A stretch of 64,000 nucleotides of DNA, from the NCBI RefSeq assembly GCF_000203795.2, contig NW_006281102.1, positions 662,567 through 726,566 on the forward strand. The letters are read 5' to 3'. This DNA comes from Batrachochytrium dendrobatidis JAM81 (lineage: Eukaryota > Chytridiomycota > Chytridiomycetes > Rhizophydiales). The first letter of the stretch is position 1, and each line of letters begins with the position of its first letter. Made by a program: the position numbers and the translations under genes. This document shows, piece after piece, positions 47,821-62,876 of the stretch. Under the pieces are notes generated by a model. It worked only from the letters and a program-made list of their open reading frames with translations. It searched no databases and was not told where the DNA came from.

Positions 47821-50578
47821 ATGGAGGTTTGCACAAACTGCTGTATATAATCAACCCAGGAAGCACTAAGAATCTGCCATGTGATGCGTATTAATAAAAT
47901 GTTGTATGGAATTGACAGAAATTATGTCGGGCTATATATGACTACACTGGAACTACAGATGAAGAAATGTCCTTTTCTATAGGAGATAGGTTTACTGTAT
48001 TGGATATGGGAGCTGTTGACTGGTGGTAAGACCATGATTACAGGATTCCTCAACACTGGTGATATTTTGCAGTTTTTCAACCTTGCCTTCTTTTACAATA
48101 GGTACGTGCAGCAGTGTGATAGCTCAAAGGAAACTGGATATGTTCCCAGCTCTTATGTAGAAATGCTAGAACACGACGCTGAAAAAGACCATATCGCGTC
48201 TGAACAACCCAAAGCATACCAAGAGATTTCTGCCGATTTACACCAAAAGCAAGTCAACGAGTTGTATCATACCAAACAAGGTAATCAATGAGTTGACTTG
48301 TGTCACAGAGAAGTACAGGACATGTCAGTTTCAAGCTTATTGGATAGATCAACGTTGACAGCTTTCTGGTTCAATTAGATTCAGTATCAGAATCGAGTAC
48401 AGGATCGTACACCAATTCAAATACATACTCGGATAGTGATGATGAATCAAGTGATGATCAAAATTCAAAACGAGGTAATTTTTGATGGATTCTATTGCAT
48501 TTATTCAATCAACCGATTCACCATGATTCCCTTACTACCTATACAATAGACGATGCTGTCAACAATATTATAGCCCAGCAACGTATTAGCAGGAAACAAT
48601 CGCGAGCATTGCTGCATCAACAAAAACGCAGACTAGTTGGTCCAGGTTTACCATTGAAAACCATTGGTCAATTGCCTTATGGACTTTGCTATTCTGCATT
48701 ATCAGAAGCATATAATGCAGGTAGGTATTTATTTCAAGGTTTACTGCATAATTTAAATAATCTAAATGCATAATGCATATTGACACATTAATATTTTATC
48801 ACTATCTAAAACAATGTCATAGGCCAGGGAAACATTGAAGAGTTTTTATCTCCAGAACTGAACTCATCAGGTATAGATTTTGTAGATCTTCATCTGGATA
48901 GAAAAAACAAGGTAGCAGAACAACACTAGTGATTGAAATTAAAACAACCGCGACTCATCAACTTGATTGTTTCAACCTAGTTGCGTGAGATAAGCTCCAC
49001 GCTCAGTATTGCCTTTAGCATACTTGATGCCAAGCATATTCGAGACAAACAAATACAGTTTCCAATATGCGGACGACAAGTACGAATGGCACTGGTGGAT
49101 AAATCTAGTATTTTAAGTAATATACATACAGTCTCTGCATACATGCCTGAATCCGAACAAGCTTGGCGATTTTCATCAAAAGCATCGTTACTTTTTCCTA
49201 AAGACGATGAAAACACTTGCTTTCTTAGAGCAAACAACATTGAAATCAGTGTGTGTCTTCTTTTTGAACTATGTGTGATGATCAGAAATCCCAAACAAAA
49301 ACAAGATTCAAAAGAGGGTAAGGTTGTATGGTTAAATGATTCGAGCTTACTGAATCCGTATATTAAACGTATTGACTAACTGGTTTTGCTATAAAAGACA
49401 AGGCTTTTGTAGAGGTATCTCTTGGATGGGGACTACTTCCGTTGTTTTCAGCAGATGGGCCATTGATTGAAAACAAAACATATGAAATCAATTTGCACAA
49501 GGGAAACCCATTTCAAAAGTCTAATGAAATTGATGAACCTCTAGCTAAACGAGGTGAGATAATTGAGATAAAAGTGTAAATGCAAGAACAGCTGGCTGCA
49601 TTTTTATGTTGCTCTGCATTTACTGTATTAAATAGATACTAAACAACAAACATATCAGGCTTTCTTCAAGGATTGATGTTTCAGCATCAACTTCCTCAAA
49701 TCCATATCCGTTTATTAAAATTGAGCAAAAACATGGTCAAAAAGCTAAAGTGAGTGCATTCCAAGTATCTGTAACTTGATAAAAGCTTGCCATTGACTTG
49801 AAATTAAACTGCATTTTTGCACAACGTGTTTATCCAAGCCATTTGCCCACTGTGATAGTTGGCCAGCTTTCTTTATGCACAATATTTTCGCTTTATAGGC
49901 AGATTCAGGCACGAGTACTTTCCACTACGATACGTGAAAACTGTGGACATATCGATGCCATTTATGAGCCAGTGTTGGGTATTTTTCCAAAAATACTAAG
50001 GCAACCTGATATTCTTCAGGCAGTGGCATTAGCATGGAATCAACATTTCAAATTGCTCACCAGTGCTGAAAGGGTAAGGCTACGATTTGAAATGTGATAC
50101 TCTTGTTTTGTAGCTTTAAACTCAAATAGCTACAATATGGGTCGACTATCTTGGAAAAATCAGGCACTTTGCCATTTAAATTCATATTTTAATTCCACCT
50201 TTGGCGCTTTCAATTGTTTGGGTTTACTTTACTATTGTAGCGATCGTTGAGCAAGATACTTGAACGTTTTGGATACTGCGTGCTTGATTTTTGGACTGCT
50301 GTATCTTTCAAGGAGCTTTCAGAGTATAACATTGGAGATTATAATGCGTTAAAGGTACACATGTAAACATTGCTACAATCGCCTATATTATATAGTATTC
50401 AATCCATAAACTACAAACTTGAAAGCATGTATAGTCTAACTGAGATTTTATTTGACAGACGAGGGGCTCCTATATAAAAAAACTTCAAGATTGTGTATCG
50501 GCAAAATATTTAAAGGGAAACGTTTCAGAATTATCTTTTCGACCATTTAATATAGACGAATTGATTTTTTCAGCGTAA
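47821..50578 (+). CDS. NPHP1: Nephrocystin-1 (NPHP1), ciliary transition-zone protein
   Basis: Exons are 47821-47826, 47919-48025, 48102-48280, 48379-48474, 48550-48720, 48823-48911, 48981-49317, 49398-49553, 49659-49749, 49839-50073, 50241-50354 and 50459-50578, giving 566 residues. An SH3 domain (about 3-65) opens with LCRAIYDYTGTTDEEMSF and closes with GYVPSSYVEML. A Ser/Asp-rich linker leads to the nephrocystin homology region, where SILSNIHTVSAYMPE, GWGLLPLFSADGPL, KTYEINLHKGNPF, QIHIRLLKLS and CGHIDAIYEPVLGIFP parallel human NPHP1. The first coding exon is ATGGAG only. The protein lacks the N-terminal coiled coil and acidic region of the animal form (732 residues). NPHP1 organises the transition zone at the flagellum base. 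It converges on the RasGEF gene with 51 bp between stops. Confidence 0.9.
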
Positions 50579-50629
50579 TACCAAAAACAATAAATTGACT
50601 TGACAAAATTTAAAGCAGACAGGACATTG

Positions 50630-53600
50630 TCATTTGAGATCTCGCTCTATTTCTGTAGCCAATTCCTTGAGCTTTGCTAAATTCCGTTCAACGGGCGGTT
50701 TTGCCAAGTAGTTTAGAATGGCAGGCTTTGATTCAAACGTGTACTCCACTTTTGATAGCGATGTAATCTCCAAAACACGACTTGACATCATGCGAAGCTT
50801 TTCTATATTGATCATGCCTCGAGCTTTCGACTGGTTTCCATCGTTTATAAATGTCAAATCTTTTAAATATATTGCTATTTGAAAAAGCGATACAATATGT
50901 GATTAGTTGTGAGGTTGGACAGCAAAAACGCTTTGGCATATGCTGACATTCAGGTTTTTACTGTATGACCAAGCCATTTTAATATAATAAGCGCGCACTT
51001 ACGCAAAAATGGAACCATTGGGGGTACTGATGCAGCCAGTTGATCCCGATAGATTTTCATATTTTTAGATGGATCTGCAATCTTTTCTACCTCGCTCCAT
51101 AGTTTTTTTGATTTTTCGGGTAGTGCCTAAATCAGTCAATATAGTTTAGGTTTCAAATTGAAGCCATCAACTGCACTACGTTACACAAATTCAGTAATAA
51201 CCCACCTCCCATGTTTTTTTCAATCTCTGAACTGGAGTGAGATTTAGGCCTGCGATCAACGAAAAAGTGGTAAAAAAGTTGTTCAAACTCAACGACTCCT
51301 ACACCACAAATAATTGCAACATATTTTAACCCTAATCATCAAAAATAATAGCGGCATGGTGAAAAATGTTGTGGTTACGGACCTTGATAAGCTGAATGAA
51401 TTTCTTCAAGATCAAAGTTCTCTTTTTGAGATCTTTAACTTTTACAAGCTCTGTTGCAGTCCAATACGACTCCTTGTCAAATCGCTCGACAAAAAATTTG
51501 AAGGATGGAGAACTGTCAATATCCCCACTCCATATTTCATTGAGAAATTCAATAGGCTGGATACTTCTAAAAATACCACTATTGTGAATGCAGAGCTGCT
51601 GGGCTACTTCGACAGGCTCAAGGTCCAAAAACATGCTTTCTATTGTTTTTCCTCTTCTCTCTCCACCCAAAGTGTAAGTGGCAAGAAGATCTTCGTACCA
51701 CACTTTCTGTAATAATGAGAGGTACAAGCATAATTAAAAAGGTCAGTTTCGCAAACAGGCATAATTTTCATTATACTTTGAAACCATTAAAATCATACTC
51801 GTCTTTCAACTAGCCGTGTGATTTCGTAATGCTCTGCTCCAAAGTCGTGATCACGGTATTCCGAAATTTCCTTGAAAAATCTGTCAAGATGCTGACGAAG
51901 CTGACTTGACAGACCAAAATCGTGCCAGTGATGCTCAATCCACAATTGAAGAACAAATAAAACACTTTATAATTGACGGTATTATTGAACGTATCAAGTG
52001 CATTGAAAAGCAATAAGCAATTTCAAAACGGAACTTACCGACGCTGAGTGGGAATTTTCATTGAATTAAAGTACTCGATATCTTCTTGGCTTGGATTTAA
52101 TGGGAGATCACAATAAAATCGAGCAATGAGTTGATCAAAAAACTCAATTGGCGTTATAAATGATCTAAACGTAAGAAGGATCACATCTACGAATGCATTA
52201 TCTATTTATCAGATAGTTAAATATCCATATTGCTTTTATTTGGAGTACGTTTGAAGAGTTGGTTAGCAAAAACTTACCTGTTTCAGTTGCATCGGCTAAT
52301 ATTTCAAAAATCTTTTCAAGAGTGGCTGCAATGATCTGGGTTCTAACGAATTTATACAGATTTTAAACTAATATTAGTGACACCATGCATGGTACTAAAA
52401 TATGCCATATATACATGACCAATCGATTGGAATTGACAATCAATCCAACATTGTGATGCAGGCCTGCACATACTTTCCCCCAATGACCTGCATGCACATT
52501 ACATCTACGCCTCCTTCGTTTACGCATGTCGTGCTGTAAGCCTTGGCTTTTTTGACTATAAACAACTCTAGCTGCTCATCTTCCTTGCCAAAATAATCGA
52601 CTCGACGATCAAGCTCAGCAATCACACTCTTATCTTGCATTTCAAATGTATGAGTTGCACAATCATAACCTCTTCTCTTGCAAAGATTAATTAAGAGCTG
52701 CTCAAGAGTCATGGTGCTTGGAATTTTGAGAACAACAACACTTTCATCAATGTAGTGCATTTTCACCAAAACCATGGAAGCTGAGTCATCCGATGTCGAA
52801 TCTGTAACATTAATGCTTTGATCAAAATTGATAGGACGTCGTCTGAGTGTTGCAACAAACTCTGGCCGGACAACTGGTTGCGAATAACTTCTCCGACGAC
52901 CACTTCGAGAAATAATCGAGGCACTACTACATTTCCAGTTTTTGCAAGGTTAAAAACACTGAAAGTTTAAGATATAGCGTAAAGATAAATTCCACGGCTC
53001 TAGTAAATGTGGGGTAATCAACAATTGAGTGAAAATCAAAACGAACCTTCCCAGTTGATCAGATGAGATTATCTTATCTTTGATTCTATCTATTGGCTCG
53101 GTTTCCAAAGCACTTCTAGAGCCTGCGTAATTGTCTAACAATGGACTACCGCCATGGAGTAATGAAAAACTATCTCCATCGTACTTTTGCTCCATAATGG
53201 TGCTTGCATAACTTATAGATAGCTCTTCCGGAAACATGCTTTGCGATACAAGAGTGGATTGTTGAATGTCTTCTATATCATCTGCCGTTTGTGGAGGTAC
53301 TTGATTTTGTGACTCTGTTGAGCGCGATATTTCGTTTTGGCTAGCCATAGTGCGCCGTAAATTCAAAATCGAGTCAAATTGCTGACTGGATGAAATATCT
53401 ACTGATTGCATCAACTTTCTATTTTGTTCTATACTTGGGTTTGTATAAGTATATGGCTTATCGTTCACAATAGAAGCAGAATGTGGACCCGATGCACGTC
53501 CAACAGAATCAGAACCACGACTAATGATTGAAGTTCTAATTTCAAGGTTAGCCAGATTCCGTTTTCCAAATACAGCGGACAGTGCTGATTTGAAACCAGA

Positions 53601-54666
53601 CTTGAATCTTGCCGATCCTTTTAAGGATACAACATCGGCTTGGTCTAATTGAGTCGATGAAAAAACGTCGCTACTCATTCGTGTGGTAGTCTGCTTTGCT
53701 TGTGGAGAAACCAAGGTTGACCCTCTTCTTTGATTAAAGGATTTGCCCAAATAGCTAGACCCTACTGGTGCTAAAGGATATAATGATGCTATATTACATT
53801 TATACAATTTGAAAGTGGCCAAAATAAGTGTTAGTTTGAATGAACTGGTGTGCTTTAATTAAAGGTGTTGGCTTGAAATAAATAGTATGGCAGCATGTTT
53901 AATTTTTTTAGATCCATACTACGCTAAAAGCCATTAAAAACAAAAGGTTTTAAACTCTTGACATGATAAAAACTTCCATTTTGTCTAGCCACTGTCTACC
54001 CCAGACAATGGTAGCGATAATCAATCCATCTCCAAATGCAAAAATTGACATATCACGCTATGATCTTACCGATGGTCCCCGCAATCACAAGTTTGTCTAT
54101 CTCCTTGAAGTTGCTTAGTGTCTGCTCAGGATCAGTATCAAATTTCTTTCCGCCAGGTAAAAAAATGGTTACATGCCACCCTTCAATGGTGATTAGCTTT
54201 TTCTCCTCTACTTTTTGAACAACTTCTGATATCGACGTGTCTTCGTCGGCTAAAATCACGGTTGTATCTCCTGTTGGTAGCTGTACGCGCACATAAAAGT
54301 CATGAGCAAATTCCTGACCCTCGGTTTGGCTGAAAGAAATAATGAATAGACAATAACAAATTATAGTTTAAAACGTCTTATCGCAGTGATTTACACATGA
54401 TGGGGTTTCAATTCTATTCCAGTATTATCATGCATTTATTGGATTTGGATATATCTGGATAGCCACCAAAAATATTAGCATCAATGTTTAAAATTCAACA
54501 CTTTTGATACATACTGAGTTAATACTGTTGTCAACAAACTTGGGGCTAATCCACTATGGCTTGCTGCATTTGAATGAGCTGTCCTTGGTATTGTTGACGA
54601 CGCAATGGATAACATCGAGGTTCGATAGGACGCAGCTTGGTGTGTAGTTATCTTGGGTGACTCCAT
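50630..54666 (-). CDS. RasGEF (CDC25-homology exchange factor) with two ubiquitin-like domains
   Basis: Exons are 54666-54515, 54329-54070, 53770-53047, 52926-52488, 52335-52278, 52201-52039, 51964-51799, 51706-51383, 51298-51206, 51126-51003 and 50859-50630, giving 910 residues. A ubiquitin-like/Ras-binding type domain (about 55-135) reads FYVRVQLPTGDTTVIL; a Ser-rich linker follows; a second one (about 420-500) reads VLVKMHYIDESVVVLKIP. Next comes the REM domain (NAFVDVILLTFRSFITPIEF) and the catalytic CDC25 domain (about 650-890), with VAQQLCIHNSGIFRSIQPIE, FNxx-like LSLNNFFTTFSLIAGLNL, RLKKTWE and LTFINDGNQ. It should load GTP on a Ras or Rap GTPase. The exact GTPase is not evident. The join 52488/52335 was chosen by phase. 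Confidence 0.87.
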
Positions 54667-55262
54667 AAAAGGCACTATAGCTACACTGCTGAAATGCCAA
54701 CTTTTATTGATTTATTTGCAAATTGTAACTCGAGATTCAGTTAAAAATAGAATCTGTTTAATATGAAAAGTGTGAATCTAATGGCTTCATTAAAAGCACG
54801 ACCAAAATACAATAATTAAACCTTGAAACACTTCCAGCATACAGCGCAAGTATCAGAACACAGTTGGCTGGCGACAGTAATCCTTTGTCTTACTGAAAAG
54901 TTTAATTACTTTTTCATTTCTACATATTATTTTTGTTTAAATTATACCAATGTATTCTGTTGCATACCAAAGCCCATGTCAATCATGGAATCGCTGCATT
55001 TTGGCATGTGTTGAGATCTATTTGGACAAACCAACAGCTTGTCAAATGAATTAGCTATTGCCACCAAGTAATATAACTTAATGTAAACAAATACATTTTG
55101 TAAAGCAGACACATTTTAATTGCAACTACTAGTTTAACACGTAGTTTAGATATTCAGATTGTCTGATAGTTTATATGAAGTTCTAGTTTGGCTTTTAAAG
55201 TAAACTTTGACTACATTTCAAATAATAGAGATATTGATGAAAACTCAAACAAGTCTGCAATA
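54667..55262. other. Intergenic region RasGEF to USP39
   Basis: These 596 bp separate the RasGEF start from the USP39 stop and are strongly AT-rich. A 63-codon plus-strand frame (54823-55014) has no signature. Nothing else is recognised. Confidence 0.5.
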
Positions 55263-57704
55263 TTATTTTGAAACACTATTTCGTTCCCATATCTGAATAT
55301 ATGTTTCCGAGAGAATAATCATTTGCGCCATAATTTCTTCGACAAAAAGATCTTGAATCTGCAACCACTGACTCTTGGCTTTTGAAAGCAAGTGTACTTT
55401 GTATGCACCATTTCCAGTACCTGGCTTTCCCTCGTGGCAAATATTTGCAATCAGATCATACCGAGCGCTTTCACCTCCTTGTACATCTAATCCGTACAAT
55501 AAATCAGAATTAGTCACAATAAAATAGTATACAAATATCTGAGACTAGACAACAGTCGCGAAAATAGTCATCACAGACAGATGGCTTACAGTCTGCCATG
55601 TCAAGGTTCTTGATAGGAAAGTTTACAATAGTAGGATTTTTTTCAAACGCATTCCAGTTGTTTTTACTAAACCGCTTGAAGGAAAAAATAAGATATCTAG
55701 GAAGTTTTTGAATCTTGTATGTCATGACAGCAGAGCCCGTTTCCTGCAATATAGTGATGGCATCAAAAAATCATGAGTAATGGTTGCAACGATTTAATGC
55801 TTGAAAACTTGAAAAACTTACACAAACAGATGTTCCATTAAACTTTTCCAACAAAGTTGTCAATGGAATTTGTGGAATAATGTTTTTTTCTGCTTCGTCC
55901 GAAAATAGTGGAGGTGGCGGAAGATCGAGCGTCAAAAACCAAAAAGGCAAAGTGGATACAGTGGCATCTCCTAAATTTTAAAAACATATAGATCACCATT
56001 AATCAATAGGACACGCTGTGTTTAACCTACAGGCTAGATAGTTTTGATGCATTGTGTTTACCCAAATTGTTGATGTTACTTTCGCCTGTTTCCTGATCCG
56101 TTATAAAGGGACGAGACTCTACATATAGCTCGCCTTGGAATGCTTGCTGCATGATTGCTGTTTAACCAAAGGTAAGCACAAATAAACTGGCATGTTTAGC
56201 ACTTTAAATAATATACATCGTGCTTACATGATTTGTTGCTTTTTTTGGAACATAATCCTAGGTGAAGCTTATTAATCAGCCACGAGAGAAATTGGGCGGG
56301 ATCTGCTTGCTCTCCAAGCTTGAATCTCTTGTCACTGACATTAGAAATTTCCTACCATTCATTCAAGTCAACATCATGGAAAAAGTGCTTGATCAAAAAC
56401 AATGCATATGATTTATACCTGAATGAGTTCGTGTGGACTCACTTGGCCCTTGAAAGCTCGTGAATTCCACATTTTTCGAAGTAAAAGTCCAAATCGCTTA
56501 ACTATAAGTATGTTAGACGTAAAATAAGATAATCTCAGATAACAAAGAGTACAATGTAGTAATAATCAACCTACCCAACTCTGATTGTGAGTCTGATTTA
56601 TCCAGTAAAAAATAGTCGCGAAGTAGCTCAACGTGTGCAAAACTTTGAACAATAACATTGATATAGTCATTCTCTTTAATGTTATTGAGCCCAACAAATC
56701 CTAAGTGTTTACAGATAATTAGCCAGTTTTAAAACTGTGTATTTTAAGCCATACAAAGAAATACAAGAGACCAACTCATGTATACCTGGTATATACATCT
56801 TGTTATTTAAATCGTATGAGTGAATGGACAGCTTGTTCAGCATTTCTACATCTTTTTCAGTAAAAGTCGGTTTAATCACGTACTATAAATATCAAGGAAG
56901 GTATAGAAACAGACTATTAGCAAACATTGGAATGCCAATCAAATTTAAAAAACACAATCTGTTTTCAGACTTGGTTCCTATATTTACAAACCTTGATGTC
57001 GTTTAGAGACAGATCGTCAACCTTATACAACTCTGGAAGTACGTAAACCTAACATATAAAAGCACGGAATGAGCACTGGACCCAACTACCTGTTAGACAT
57101 TACCAAAGTAAGATCTGACTCTTACATTCAAGGTGTCCATGTTTATAAAAACGTGGTGGTTTTCTCCCATACTATGATAGTATGCATTTGAAGATACTCC
57201 TCTACCTAAATACACCCATCACAACATCTGGTTAGAACAATATAGATCTAATCTATTGCTTTTAAACGTTTGATGGAATGAAACCCATTGAATGGTTTTC
57301 AGCAATGGACTTTGAATTTCCCAATAGTATGTGTCGTACAACCCGATCCACATACCTTGAAAGTATTTTCCACAGACAAGGCATGCATATACATTCAAGT
57401 TGCTGAGCGACACTGAACACAGCTTTTCAAAGTCAAAATCAAGTCGAGCACGATTGATGGTATCCAAATACAACCCTCGTAGATCTTGTCGAATACGCTT
57501 GCCATGCTTGTTGGAAACCTCATCAGTTTCTTCATCCAAGGAATTTTCTTTGGCATTAAACAAGTTTTTAGAGTCTGCTGTTCGCTTTACCAGTCTGGCG
57601 TGCGGGTGATGAGTGTCGGGTTGTGCAAGGTGATCTTTGTTTTCATCAGTTGCATTGTTTTCAAGAGAATCGCAACTCTTTGTCATAGTATCAAGTGGAC
57701 TCAT
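55263..57704 (-). CDS. USP39: USP39/Sad1, tri-snRNP pseudo-deubiquitinase
   Basis: Exons are 57704-57356, 57205-57126, 57048-56992, 56882-56786, 56700-56575, 56501-56419, 56351-56228, 56157-56062, 55970-55822, 55743-55590 and 55486-55263, giving 512 residues, near the human 565. A charged N-terminus precedes the ZnF-UBP (about 85-165; YACLVCGKYFQGRG, SMGENHHVFINM). The USP-like domain starts GFVGLNNIKENDYINVIVQ, where true USPs have a catalytic Cys in NxGNTCYMNS; that Cys is absent here, as in human USP39. Conserved later blocks are PRYLIFSFKRFSKNN, NPTIVNFP and ARYDLIANICHEGKP, and the C-terminal SETYIQIWER. The protein is needed for tri-snRNP function in pre-mRNA splicing. Identification is secure. 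Confidence 0.94.
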
Positions 57705-58290
57705 GATTACAGGATGTTTTTTGGATTGATTTTATTCCTATTGCAACAAATGCCAATTGATTGAGCGTTGATTTTCAAGTTTTTATTCCATCAACTATAA
57801 TACATACTCACGTGATGCTCGTTGCAGCTGAAGCTTCTAAGCTATTATCGTATCTGACTAGATAAATAAATCAACGCACTCGTTGTCGACTTATTCAAGG
57901 TTACTGCAGTGTAAATCTATGTTGAGTTTATTGAAAATCACATTACTTTTATTGAGATCTGATGATCGCATTGCACTCCACATTGAACTTGAATTGGTCT
58001 TTCTATTGATCAATTTAATCCTATCATGACCTTATATGATGTAAATATAAATTTCATATAACACCGTATTGTGCTACTCGAAAATGCTGGGCTAATTTGC
58101 TTTGCATGATTATTATAAATGATACTGGTATTGCAGTTGATTTTTAATATAATAGTGCATAATAGCAATCAGTTTTTTATAGACTTTATGTTGCTTCTAT
58201 AAAAATGAGGACTATGGTATATGGAGTCAGAATTATACGTTCAATTAATACTGATAAGATTAAAAAATGATACAAATGCAACGTTACTAC
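57705..58290. other. Intergenic region USP39 to DHX35
   Basis: These 586 bp, strongly AT-rich, lie between the USP39 start and the DHX35 stop. I see no exon, RNA gene or repeat. Confidence 0.5.
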
Positions 58291-61678
<3,388 letters not shown>

Positions 61679-61815
61679 ATGTTTAATAAGCTATGTATTT
61701 ATAAGTTGGTGATTGCCAATAATAAGATGAACCAGATTACAGTTTCAAATAATCTGTCAAACAGGCAAATCAAGAATGATTTTTGCAGGGAAACCGACTT
61801 TGCTCAACTTGCAAC
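61679..61815. promoter_or_regulatory. Shared divergent intergenic region (DHX35 / unknown gene)
   Basis: The two divergent start codons are 137 bp apart, so both promoters lie here. No motif was recognised. Confidence 0.5.
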
Positions 61816-62641
61816 ATGGAAACTCCAAAACGGAAAAGAGCAAGAAAGTCTGAAAAGGTTGTAGAACTAACCCTTGACCACATGCTTCGAGGTAATTCTG
61901 GCATCAGCTGTATGGCTTCATGTTACTATTCTTGAAGATCTTTAGAGTGCAGATTTGTGTGCTAAATTTCTTTCAAAACTTATAGGAAAGCCGATACAAC
62001 ATTATGATCCCGAGCAGGATGGTCCTTTAGTTTTTAATTCTACAAGGAAACAGATAGAAAACCCCCCAAAGCTTAAAGACCCAAACATTTCATTTGCATT
62101 GGAGGAAATATGGGGACTTGTTATGGTATTCATCCGACATTCAAAGAGGTATTTAGCTGCTCTATATACATGATTTTATATCCTTGATCTCATTTTCATG
62201 TTGAATATATGGACTAGATCTCCCAAGTTTATGGTTTATCCAAACGAGACCAAGCAAGAAATACTAAATCGTCGATTACGTATTGCAAGAACATTGCTTG
62301 GACGATGGCTAGAGTATGTCGTACGGCTAGTAAAAACATCTATGCTTACATCACTAGAAGATATCCGAAAAAAGACCAGCAGGATTAAACCCGATCTATA
62401 TATCACAGGCATAAATATAGACTTTGCCGATAAACTATATTATCAATTTTCAACTCGGGAAAAAAAAACATATAAACAAGTACATGAAATTCATATGGCA
62501 TTTAAACAGCAGTATACAGGTCTTATGTCGAACCAAGTAGTGGCTTCTGATATTTTAAATGTACATTCAAAACTTTACGGTATATGGGCAGCAGCCTTTC
62601 CCGAGCAAGCGCAAGCTATGACTCGAGAAGATTTTCAATAA
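61816..62641 (+). CDS. Basic, helical protein of unknown function
   Basis: Exons are 61816-61891, 61953-62148 and 62218-62641, giving 231 residues with phase kept. The N-terminus METPKRKRARKSEK looks like a nuclear localisation signal. The rest seems mainly helical, with LCAKFLSKLIGKPIQHYDPE, FALEEIWGLVMVFIRH, RIARTLLGRWLEYVVRLVKT and VASDILNVHSKLYGIWAAAF. No membrane span, zinc-binding motif or catalytic signature is seen, and I do not recognise the family. The donor at 61891 and acceptor at 61953 were selected because they alone give an open frame that starts at an ATG. It is co-directional with HEATR5 and divergent from DHX35. A chytrid-specific or fast-evolving nuclear protein is a reasonable guess only. 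Confidence 0.6.
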
Positions 62642-62876
62642 AACATTCAATAATAACGCAGTCATTCTTGAAACTGGTCAAATGGTTATTAGTTTATATG
62701 GGAATAAGTGATCAAAGTTGTTTTAAAAAACTATGTTAAACTCTCAATACAACTAAACTGATTGTTTAGTTGAGCAATCGACAGCAACAACAAGATTCTT
62801 TGGAAAGGCAGAGCGAATCTAAAAGCAAACACATTTCAAGCGTCAAGATTCTTGATAATTGTTTTCTAGATTGAAC

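Noticed and set aside
48016..48291. 91-codon plus-strand frame as a complete gene
   Set aside because: Its first part is intron sequence; only 48102-48280 is the second SH3-coding exon of NPHP1.
51300..51382. Continuation of the RasGEF frame past 51383
   Set aside because: The readable extension ends at a stop and lacks the conserved NNF-SLIAGL block, which appears only if 51383 is spliced to 51298.
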